Assembly (NCBI RefSeq): GCF_014698035.1
Contig: NZ_JACJSF010000012.1
Coordinates: 97,937-161,936, forward strand
From: Desmonostoc muscorum FACHB-395
Lineage (GTDB): Bacteria; Cyanobacteriota; Cyanobacteriia; Cyanobacteriales; Nostocaceae
Direction of reading: 5' to 3'
Length of the DNA stretch: 64,000 bases
The stretch's first letter is position 1. Each line of letters begins with the position of its first letter. The translations under genes were made by a program, and so were the position numbers. Below the pieces are notes generated by a model that worked only from the letters and a program-made list of their open reading frames with translations, made no database searches and was not told the origin of the DNA. Below, in pieces: positions 45,334 through 52,549 of the stretch.

Positions 45334-47226
45334 TTAAAACTCAAATTCTCTCTTAAGTTTCCAACTAAGTTCACAGATAGTTCCGCGAGGAGAAAGTGAT
45401 TCGCGTAGAAACTCTCCTCTTAATTGTTGAGCAAGTATTTTAGAATGCTTTGTGCCTTTATTTTCTAGTTTTGATGTGATTCCCGAACCATTATCTTTGA
45501 CGGACAATTTATAGTTATTTAAACTACAAACACCTGATGCTTCTACACGCTTGACTCCTTGAGCATGTTTGCCAACATTACACAAAGCTTCTTCCAAAAA
45601 AAGACAAACTCCCCGTTTGTCTTCCATACTTAAATATTTATCATCAATTGGGTCAAAATTGCGAATTTTAACTTTTAATGTTTTAAAATTTTCAAAATCC
45701 TTCCGTTCTAAGGTACTAGAATAAACTTCATATAACAAATCGTGAAGTGGTCGATTCAATTCAAGAATTAATCCGCTACCTAAACGTAAACTCTCTTCTG
45801 TGGTTAATGCTTCGAGTTTGAGAAATTCGCCAATCTCTCTAATCTCCCGATCGAGTTTTTCAAATTGTCCCAGCAATTGCTCGTAAGAGATATCTTTAGC
45901 ACGTAGATGCTTTAATCCATAAGCGAGGGTTTGCAAAGGGCCATTATGAATTACGGTAAAAGTGTGTTGAATGGTGTTTTGACGTTCGTGAATTTGCGAT
46001 CGCAAGAATTTATCATGCTGGTAAAATGCAAAAGCACTCAAACCTACGCCATTCACGGCTAATACAAGCAAACCCGGTGTTACAGGAATCCATACACCCC
46101 ACACCCACAGCATCATATACCCGCAGCTAAACAGACAAAATGCCGCTACACTCACACTCAGTATATTTTTCCAAACAGATTGGGTCAGCCGTCCGATCAT
46201 AATCGGCAAAAACCCCCAAATCAATATCCATGTATACTCTCCAATATCTCCCCAACTATGCAACATTGGGCGACCATCCATTACAGTACTCAAAATTTGA
46301 CTGATCGCATGAGCGTGATAGTCAATGCCATAAATTTGACCGCTTAATTTCAATCCAGGCAAGGCAGATGTATAAATAGCATCCCCTGTACTCAGGTTGC
46401 GGTTGCCAATTAACACAATACGATCGCGCAGCAATTCTGCATCAACTTGACCATTGAGAATATCGCGTAGCGACACAACATTAAAAGGTTGCTCATTGTT
46501 GCGAAAGTTCATTAAAATTGACAATCCCCCATCATCGACCCTGACGTATCCGCCAAAATTATGGGTAATTCGGGGTAATTCAATCCCACGGAATTTGATT
46601 GTATTCGGGTCATTTTTTCCCGTTTGTAACTCAATTCCTTTTGCATCTAAATACTTAGTAACTAACCGCAATGCTAAAGAATATTTATCTTCGTTGATAT
46701 TTTTAGGATTCGGCGTATACAACAAATAGCGTCGATTTTTACTATCCTCATCATTAGGTAAATCAATAAACCCAACTCTTTCAGGTGGCAAGCTTTGGGG
46801 TGGTGAAGTTTCTCCGGGTGGTAAAATTTTTTCAATGCCAATAATCTTAGAATTTGACTGTAATACCTGCGCTAGTTGTTCGCCACCAGGTTCAACAGGA
46901 ACATTTTTGAAGATATCCAAACCAATAGCTAGGGGTTTATAAGTTTCCAGCTTGGTAAGCAACTCTGCAATCTTCTCATCTGGAATTGGATACTGCTTAA
47001 CCCATGCAATATCTTTTTCATCGATACCCACAATTACTATATGTTCATCAGGTTTTTCTAGCGGACGTAGACGCAACATGGTATCGAGAAGCATCCATTC
47101 CCAAGATTGCATTCCCCCAGCTATTCGGATCAACATCACCACAAATAGAACTATAATCCCTGGAGGTGCAGCCAGCGACCACAACCCAAATTCTTGGCAA
47201 ATACGATTCCAGATTCCCCTTCTCAT
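45334..47226 (-). CDS. CHASE2-domain sensor histidine kinase
   Basis: A 630-residue product. One N-terminal helix (PGIIVLFVVMLIRIA), then a CHASE2 extracellular sensor (about residues 45-330, with VIVGIDEKDIAWV and NLSTGDAIYTSALPG). Three closely spaced membrane helices follow (about 338-405), the CHASE2 hallmark. The kinase part has an H-box of HisKA_3 type (FTVIHNGPLQTLAYGLKHLR) and an ATPase with EEALCNVGKHAQG and VKDNGSGITS. It senses an unknown outside signal and should phosphorylate the NarL-type regulator encoded just upstream, which is broken in this sequence. Confidence 0.92.
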   Translation of the reverse strand: MRRGIWNRICQEFGLWSLAAPPGIIVLFVVMLIRIAGGMQSWEWMLLDTMLRLRPLEKPDEHIVIVGIDEKDIAWVKQYPIPDEKIAELLTKLETYKPLAIGLDIFKNVPVEPGGEQLAQVLQSNSKIIGIEKILPPGETSPPQSLPPERVGFIDLPNDEDSKNRRYLLYTPNPKNINEDKYSLALRLVTKYLDAKGIELQTGKNDPNTIKFRGIELPRITHNFGGYVRVDDGGLSILMNFRNNEQPFNVVSLRDILNGQVDAELLRDRIVLIGNRNLSTGDAIYTSALPGLKLSGQIYGIDYHAHAISQILSTVMDGRPMLHSWGDIGEYTWILIWGFLPIMIGRLTQSVWKNILSVSVAAFCLFSCGYMMLWVWGVWIPVTPGLLVLAVNGVGLSAFAFYQHDKFLRSQIHERQNTIQHTFTVIHNGPLQTLAYGLKHLRAKDISYEQLLGQFEKLDREIREIGEFLKLEALTTEESLRLGSGLILELNRPLHDLLYEVYSSTLERKDFENFKTLKVKIRNFDPIDDKYLSMEDKRGVCLFLEEALCNVGKHAQGVKRVEASGVCSLNNYKLSVKDNGSGITSKLENKGTKHSKILAQQLRGEFLRESLSPRGTICELSWKLKREFEF

Positions 47227-47353
47227 TTAATTTAGGATTTCTTTTCCCTATATTTACAGCATATTTAAGGATGTATTCAAAACCTTTCCCCTTTAAGCGA
47301 ACCGTATTGCTATGCCTCTAGCGTGTGGTCTATTTAGGTGAAAATAGCTGTAA

Positions 47354-48076
47354 TTAATCAATTAAACCTTCTTCACGGGAACGAATTTCGGTGAGGATTC
47401 GCATATTCTTACCACTTTGTTTGCAGTCTTCAGGATACACCCCCAAAACATCCTGAATCTTCGTCCAGTAAGTACGTACTGCTCGTTCCGATTTATACAT
47501 TCTTTCTGCGATCGCCTTATCTGTTAAACTCTCTTCAAAAGCCAAACGCAACACATCCAACCATTCCGGCTTGAGTTCGATTCCTGTTTTGATGTCTTTT
47601 GTGTGAGTTGCACCCTGAAGTGCTAAATTAACCCGCATGAGCATTTCATCTTCGGGTAATCCTTTATCTGCGATCGCAAACCCACCCTGATGATTATCAA
47701 TCTCGTGTTTAATTCTGATTAACGCCTTCACATAACTAGTTTACACTATGAAATTCTGATGGGGATATTCTTTAAGTAAAGTTTGCAACAGCTTAATTCC
47801 GGTATCAATTTCTGCTGTCTCCCCTTGGCGATCGGGAATTGATAAATCCATCACAATCAAGTCAAACTGGTAACATTGCACTTGAGAAAGCGTATCTTTT
47901 GCCGTCTGAGCCTTGATAATAGTAGCTTCAGGATACTTTCGATTTAAGACATCAAGAGTACCAGTCAAAATTAATTGGTGGTCATCGACAACAAGAATAC
48001 CGAGCTTCTTTTCCACTGCTAAATGCCCATAAACTTGATGTTCTTTCAAACTTTTCATCACCATATTTTTATCCAA
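47354..48076 (-). pseudogene. NarL/FixJ-type response regulator interrupted by an in-frame TAA
   Basis: The receiver half (48076-47744) has VVDDHQLILTG and phosphoacceptor Asp in LIVMDLSIPD, and runs to YPHQNFIV. A TAA at 47741-47743 follows. The same frame then continues without shift as TSYVKALIRIKHEIDNHQGG, with a helix-turn-helix end (LTDKAIAERMYKSERAVRTYW). Only one codon separates the two parts, and CAA (Gln) to TAA would explain it. A GTG at 47731 might restart the second half, but no ribosome site precedes it. It is the partner of the CHASE2 kinase. It could be a true nonsense mutation, a sequencing error, or suppressed. Confidence 0.88.
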
Positions 48077-48251
48077 ATTAAAAGTTTTTTTAAGCTTTAC
48101 TACTCAATACTTAGCCATTGTAGGTAAGATTTAAAATCAGCACTCTTTTAAATGTCCTCTTTAAAGTCTCCGCCTATTTTAATTGGAGATGAATGTCCTA
48201 CATATACAGAAAAGTGCAAATAATGCTGATAGGAGATTGTTCATCACTACT

Positions 48252-48373
48252 CAATACTTTTCGGTTAAACCCAATAATCTCTCTTTTGGTCTGGGGAAGG
48301 GTTAAAGGGCAATGGGGAAAGGGAAATTCAAACCCTTTCCCTTTCCCCTTTCCCCCTTAACCGAAAAGTATTG
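48252..48373. mobile_element. MITE copy B with perfect 10-bp target-site duplication
   Basis: The ends CAATACTTTTCGGTTAA and TTAACCGAAAAGTATTG are exact inverted repeats of 17 nt. The direct repeat CATCACTACT lies immediately outside both ends (48242-48251 and 48374-48383). The inside has mirrored GGGTTAAAGGGCAATGGGG and CCCTTTCCCC arms and no coding. It is the same family as copy A at 37619. Confidence 0.85.
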
Positions 48374-48451
48374 CATCACTACTAGCTTATTTTCAATTCA
48401 TGCACTGAGAAGGTTCTGGGGATCTGGATATTGTAGTATGATTTTTTGACG

Positions 48452-48610
48452 ATGACAAAACCCGCAGATGTCAGCACCAAACGCTTAATTAGTCTTGCAC
48501 CCGACAACTGGGTGAGATGGCTAACTCAAATTCCCAACATTACAGTTGAAGAAATTCTCAACTCAGAATTTCAATGGATAAGTAGGGAAAGTGATGTTTT
48601 AATGAGGTAA
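48452..48610 (+). pseudogene. Truncated Rpn-family nuclease/putative transposase gene
   Basis: Fifty-two codons, starting MTKPADVSTKRLISLAPDNW and going on VRWLTQIPNITVEEIL. This is the usual N-terminus of a cyanobacterial PD-(D/E)XK nuclease-like protein of about 250-300 residues. The frame ends at TAA 48608 just after SRESDVLMR, where full proteins continue towards the nuclease core. A palindromic element begins 30 nt later, at 48640. The rest of the gene is missing. The family name is from memory of similar proteins. Confidence 0.65.
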
Positions 48611-48639
48611 AAAAACTTATGGACTGGATAGATTTTTTT

Positions 48640-48772
48640 CTAGTAGTCTGCCAACCCAAAAATGCTGCGTGATGCCTGGGGAAAGGGTAAGGGGTAAGGG
48701 GTAAGGGATTTGAAACCTTTCCCCCTTCCCCTTTCCCCTTTACCCCGCCAAGTTCACTTGGCGAACTACTAG
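48640..48772. mobile_element. Palindromic element with CTAGTAGT ends
   Basis: CTAGTAGTCTGCCAA at the left and TTGGCGAACTACTAG at the right agree in 13 of 15 inverted positions. The interior again has GGGGTAAGGGG words facing CCCCTTTCCCC words. It differs in its ends from the CAATAC family but is built alike. No target duplication was found. It follows the truncated nuclease gene. Confidence 0.6.
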
Positions 48773-48873
48773 CCTGGTTAGCAAACCTATATTAGGGCTA
48801 TCTTTTTTTACATTATCATTAGTAAGTGTGGAGCAAAGGCACTCGTTTCCCATACAGATAGAACAGAGGTGAT

Positions 48874-48888
48874 CGTCCTGTAAGGACG
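48874..48888 (+). repeat. Hairpin resembling an IS200/IS605-type right end
   Basis: CGTCCT-GTA-AGGACG followed by GGGCTTCATACCC. Similar hairpin-plus-tail sequences stand at the right ends of TnpB-carrying elements in cyanobacteria. No tnpA or tnpB is present, so at most this is a scar. It lies 30 nt before the DUF1772 gene. Confidence 0.3.
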
Positions 48889-48918
48889 GGGCTTCATACC
48901 CATTTTTTCGGTGAGACG

Positions 48919-49455
48919 ATGCTGCAACATCTGATAACTCAACAATATTATTTTGCATTAAAGCTTTTCTCGGCACTGGGCTGCGGGCTGATAGCCGGAG
49001 TCTTCTTCGGCTTCTCGACTTTCGTGATGAACGCCCTTGCTCGGCTAAAACCGCCACAGGGCATTGCCGCTATGCAATCCATCAATATCACGGTAATCAA
49101 TCCATTTTTCATGACAGCGTTTTTGGGAACGGCTGCGGCTTGTATCTTTCTTTTAATCTCCTCGCTATTAAAGTGGCATCAACCCGGTGCCGCCTACTTG
49201 CTTCTCGGCAGCTTGCTCTACCTCGTTGGTACATTAGGCGTGACAATAGTTTTCAATGTACCGCTCAACGAAGCCCTGGCGAAAGTCGAGCCGGATAGTA
49301 CTGAAAGTGCGAGCCTATGGTCTAGCTACCTGACCAACTGGACAATCTGGAATCACATTCGGACGGTAGCGGCGCTAGCAGCAGCAACATCGCTCACCAT
49401 CGCGCTTTGTTTGGGTTCAAGAATCGTAGAGGGAATCGATAATACGGTTAGGTAA
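48919..49455 (+). CDS. DUF1772 membrane protein (anthrone oxygenase-like family)
   Basis: A 178-residue product with four membrane helices. Family marks are GLIAGVFFGFSTFVMNALARL near the N-terminus, NVPLNEALAKV, and WTIWNHIRTVAALAA near the end. The family includes fungal anthrone oxygenases, but most bacterial members are unassigned. Codon third positions are clearly richer in G and C than in the neighbouring genes, and no HIP1 octamer is present, which suggests transfer. An IS605-like hairpin precedes it and a dispersed repeat follows. Confidence 0.85.
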   Translation: MLQHLITQQYYFALKLFSALGCGLIAGVFFGFSTFVMNALARLKPPQGIAAMQSINITVINPFFMTAFLGTAAACIFLLISSLLKWHQPGAAYLLLGSLLYLVGTLGVTIVFNVPLNEALAKVEPDSTESASLWSSYLTNWTIWNHIRTVAALAAATSLTIALCLGSRIVEGIDNTVR

Positions 49456-49483
49456 CTCCGCTACTAATGGGTAAAGTAGGTCG

Positions 49484-49575
49484 GCGAAATTAAAGCTAAC
49501 TGGCTAAGGCTGTCATTTGTCATTGGTCATTAGTAAGGGTTTTAAGCCTATTTACGTTTCGTAGCAGACTTAGTT
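49484..49575. repeat. Second copy of the repeat found at 5300-5400
   Basis: GAAATTAAAGCTAACTGGC, then GGCTGTCATTTGTCATTGGTC, TTAGTAAGGGT and TATTTACGTTTCGTAGC parallel the stretch at 5304-5405. The terminal 15-bp arms of the first copy are not preserved here. Confidence 0.6.
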
Positions 49576-49594
49576 TTTTGTGACTAATTAGTAA

Positions 49595-50272
49595 TTATTT
49601 GCTCAACCATTCCTGCCATTTTTGAGCAGCCTTGTCACGTTCTGCTTTTTGGCCTGCGGGATCATAACTTCCCAAACTCTGCCATAACTGATTCCAGTCT
49701 TGCCCTTGGGGTAGCTTACTCACTACAGCCTTAACAATCAAAAAAGCCCGCTCACGAGTGAGATCGTTTGGTGCTTGTAAAAGAGGAATTACCAAAGGTA
49801 AAACTTCTTTCCCGCCTCGCATTAAAGGATACATCGAAGCTGTGTAGGGATTGTGCAGAATGTCAGGGTAATCATCAAGGGTAGCGACCAAAGCGGGCAA
49901 TGAGCGTTTATCTCCTAATTGGTGTAGGGCAGTGGCAGCACGGGCACGCACTTCTGGATTAGTGTCATGAGTGGCTTGGAACAAAGCATCGGCACTAGCG
50001 GGATCGGCAATTTCGCTCAGTCCCTCAGCTGCAAGCCGACGGGTACGGGGGTTGGGGTTAGTCAAGGCTTCCAACAAAATCGGGGTGGCTTTTTTGCCTA
50101 AACGAATCAATTCACCTAGTGCTAAAGCGCTGGTGTCTTGATCTGTGGAGTAGAGACGTGTTTTGATCTGCTCCATAGGTGTCGCGGTAGCGTCTTGATT
50201 ATTCATATACAAATTTCCTCCGATCGCCAGCATCACAAGTATCACGAATATTCCTATTGTTCTCAAGATCAA
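49595..50272 (-). CDS. Membrane-anchored HEAT-repeat protein
   Basis: A 225-residue product. An N-terminal helix (ILRTIGIFVILVMLAIGGN) anchors it or is a signal. Residues about 45-165 form HEAT/PBS-lyase-type repeats (LALGELIRLGKKATPILLEAL, PNPRTRRLAAEGLSEI, NPEVRARAATALHQLG). The end is charged. Such repeats make a protein-binding solenoid. Its ATG overlaps the TGA of the upstream DUF4157-OmpA gene (ATGA), so the two are translationally coupled and probably act together. Confidence 0.82.
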   Translation of the reverse strand: MILRTIGIFVILVMLAIGGNLYMNNQDATATPMEQIKTRLYSTDQDTSALALGELIRLGKKATPILLEALTNPNPRTRRLAAEGLSEIADPASADALFQATHDTNPEVRARAATALHQLGDKRSLPALVATLDDYPDILHNPYTASMYPLMRGGKEVLPLVIPLLQAPNDLTRERAFLIVKAVVSKLPQGQDWNQLWQSLGSYDPAGQKAERDKAAQKWQEWLSK

Positions 50273-52248
50273 GGTGTCCCTCCTCCCCCTGCTGGTGCTG
50301 CTGGTGCTGCTGCTGGCACATGCTGAAAGCTCAAGACAACTCGGCGATTACCCCGACGATTCGCTTCTGTATCTTGGTTAGTTGTGGCATCAGGGGTAAA
50401 GTCTTCGGTTGAACCAGAGCCGATAGTAACAGCACTAATTTGAGCTTCAGCTACACCCTTAGCACGCAGGGCTGCTCCCACTGCCTGCGCTCTGCGTAGA
50501 GATAGATCGAGGTTGTGCTGAGATGCGCCGCCGCGCCTGTCAGCGAAGCCTTCAGGAGTTACTTTGACATCAGGGAATCGCCGCAGGTAATCTAAGAATG
50601 TATCAATCTTACCTGTTTCGCTGGAACTCAGTTGGTCGCTGTCGAAATCAAAGTAAAAAATGACTGGTTCGTGTACGTAAAAATCTTGATGCTTCTGCAA
50701 AGCTGCATCGAAGGTAGCAGATTGACCATCCTGTGCTGATGCATGATCGTTCTCAACTTTGCCAGCACGGATTTGGAAGCCCCAATGAAGCGCTCCATAA
50801 GTTGTCATGGTGTCTTCACCTTTCGCTACCGTCTGAAAGTCGAAGTTGAACTCACCAGCCCCTCCGGGAGCATCGGTTAGTTCTGCTGCTTTGATATCAG
50901 TGGGGTCATCGGAGCGTTTGTAACCAATAGTTGCTCCGCTTGCACCACTAGAAGAGGGTCGTGAAAGTCCAGGGGTTGCGGGATTGGGTTGGGCTGGGTC
51001 GTTGCCAAAGGGGTACTGGGCAGGTAATGCACTTCCGGCTGCGGCATTGGTTCCTGTACCACCGTGGGCAGGTGCATCATTATGCAGCGCATCAGTGAAA
51101 TATCCGCCTTCAACTCCCGTGGTTGCATCAGCAGTGGTACGGAGGCTAGCACCACTAGCAGCAGGTAAAGACTGAGGTTCGACATTTGTACCTGTAGCAT
51201 TTGTCAGACGCACAATCTGAATCAGTCCAATCTGGTTAGAGTAGGGGGCAGTGGTTTTGGGTTTGAAACGAATAGTAATCGGTAGACTCGCGCCGTTTGG
51301 TGTGGCATTTACTTCAAAAATACCGTGTGTCAGGTCGTATGTGGGGTTAATTGCCCGTTGAATCAATTTTCTCTGGGCTGTCCCTGTCTGCTGCACCACA
51401 TGAGTCAGTTCATGGGCGGTTAATGCATCATTACCTGGTGACTTACCCGCACCAAAGAAAATGTTTTGCTGGTGGGTAAATGCCTGGGCATTTAAATCCT
51501 GATTCATTTGCACCGATTGAGTGCCTGTATGTACCCGTACTTGACTAAAATCTGTACCAAAACGTGGTTCCATGAAAGAACGCACGGCGTCTGGTAATGA
51601 GCTTCCTCCACCTTCACTGCTGTTTAGCCGACTCTCAAAGTTATCCCCAGTTTGGAAGCTGTCATTGGTCGCGAGTTGTAGCGATCGCTTAGTTTGTAAT
51701 TCTTCTTCTGGTAAAATCTCTCTTTGGATAGGTGCATTAATAAGTTTAGTTTGTAACTCCTCTTCCTCTTCTGGCATTGCCTCCCGTTGCACTAAGGGAG
51801 TTATGGCAGAGGCTAGAGGCTTAGTTTGCACTTGGTCTTGAGTCTGTGTATTCTGTAAACCTATTGGCTCTGGTTCAGCCATTCGCATAACCTGATCGGC
51901 AACTTGATCGGCTTCCTGCTCATAATGATCGTCTGGCGCACCAACCGTGAGTTTTGCCTGGGGACGATGCAAAGATATGCGACTAATATCATGACTAAGG
52001 GGCTGTTTGACGGCTTCTGGTTCCAAGAATTGCTCATTAGCAGACTGCACTTCTTGAAGCTCAGTTGATGCCTCAGTTAGTCTTTGGATTGGAGGATTAT
52101 TTGTTTGTAAACCAAAGCCACGCATTGGAGAAGCCAGTGTGGGAATATTTGATAAGGCAAGGGACGGATTTAGAACAGTGGATGTACCTGCTTTTTGGCG
52201 CTGAACTATGCGTAGATGCCCAGAAGCTTGTTGTCCGTCATTGCTCAT
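50269..52248 (-). CDS. DUF4157 (eCIS core) protein with C-terminal OmpA domain
   Basis: A 659-residue product without a signal peptide. Residues 1-100 form a low-complexity leader shared with the protein at 52550. HYEQEADQVADQVM lies at 108-121. The DUF4157 metallopeptidase-like domain is at about 213-290, with HELTH at 279-283. A middle region of about 230 residues is unassigned. An OmpA-like peptidoglycan-binding domain is at 528-643 (VIFYFDFDSDQL, DRRGGASQHNLDLSLRRAQAV), ending in an Ala/Pro tail. DUF4157 proteins are known from surveys as partners and toxins of extracellular contractile injection systems. Transfer by such a system is inferred; no eCIS genes are in the window. Confidence 0.85.
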   Translation of the reverse strand: MSNDGQQASGHLRIVQRQKAGTSTVLNPSLALSNIPTLASPMRGFGLQTNNPPIQRLTEASTELQEVQSANEQFLEPEAVKQPLSHDISRISLHRPQAKLTVGAPDDHYEQEADQVADQVMRMAEPEPIGLQNTQTQDQVQTKPLASAITPLVQREAMPEEEEELQTKLINAPIQREILPEEELQTKRSLQLATNDSFQTGDNFESRLNSSEGGGSSLPDAVRSFMEPRFGTDFSQVRVHTGTQSVQMNQDLNAQAFTHQQNIFFGAGKSPGNDALTAHELTHVVQQTGTAQRKLIQRAINPTYDLTHGIFEVNATPNGASLPITIRFKPKTTAPYSNQIGLIQIVRLTNATGTNVEPQSLPAASGASLRTTADATTGVEGGYFTDALHNDAPAHGGTGTNAAAGSALPAQYPFGNDPAQPNPATPGLSRPSSSGASGATIGYKRSDDPTDIKAAELTDAPGGAGEFNFDFQTVAKGEDTMTTYGALHWGFQIRAGKVENDHASAQDGQSATFDAALQKHQDFYVHEPVIFYFDFDSDQLSSSETGKIDTFLDYLRRFPDVKVTPEGFADRRGGASQHNLDLSLRRAQAVGAALRAKGVAEAQISAVTIGSGSTEDFTPDATTNQDTEANRRGNRRVVLSFQHVPAAAPAAPAGGGGTP

Positions 52249-52370
52249 ATCACCCTTCCTTCATTTATGGTTCAACCAAGGCATATTGGTAACACACATC
52301 ATAAAATTTATCTGATTGCGATCACTATGGACTTAAGTGGAAATTATCTCTTCCATACGTGAAGCTTAGA
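52249..52370 (-). promoter_or_regulatory. Upstream region similar to that of the second DUF4157 gene
   Basis: Read beside 54290-54405, the two stretches align loosely over about 115 nt with short gaps. Shared words include TTTCCTCCAT/CTTCCTTCAT next to the start, ATGGACTT-AGT in the middle, and ATAC-TGA further on. It looks like a duplicated control region. The rest of the gap to 52549 holds the hairpin at 52431. Confidence 0.4.
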
Positions 52371-52430
52371 TGGCTTTAATAAGCTGCAATCAAGTGACCA
52401 TCACATAGCATCATAATCATTTGTGAAAGT

Positions 52431-52468
52431 TACAGATCCCAACTTCTCAAAAAAGTCGGAAATCTGTG
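52431..52468. repeat. Degenerate AGATCCC-family hairpin
   Basis: ACAGATCCCAACTT pairs imperfectly with AAGTCGGAAATCTGT. It lies between the two DUF4157 genes, 80 nt after the stop of the second one, and may act as its terminator. Confidence 0.45.
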
Positions 52469-52549
52469 ACTGTCAATGAAAATTCCTTCTTCACTATTTA
52501 GCAATTATTTTGAGCGTTTTAGGAACTTTTCTGCTAGGTAAAGTCAAAC

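Noticed and set aside
48740..49057. 105-codon minus-strand frame opposite the DUF1772 gene
   Set aside because: Arg/Ser-rich antisense composition; the plus-strand frame has clear membrane helices and family motifs.
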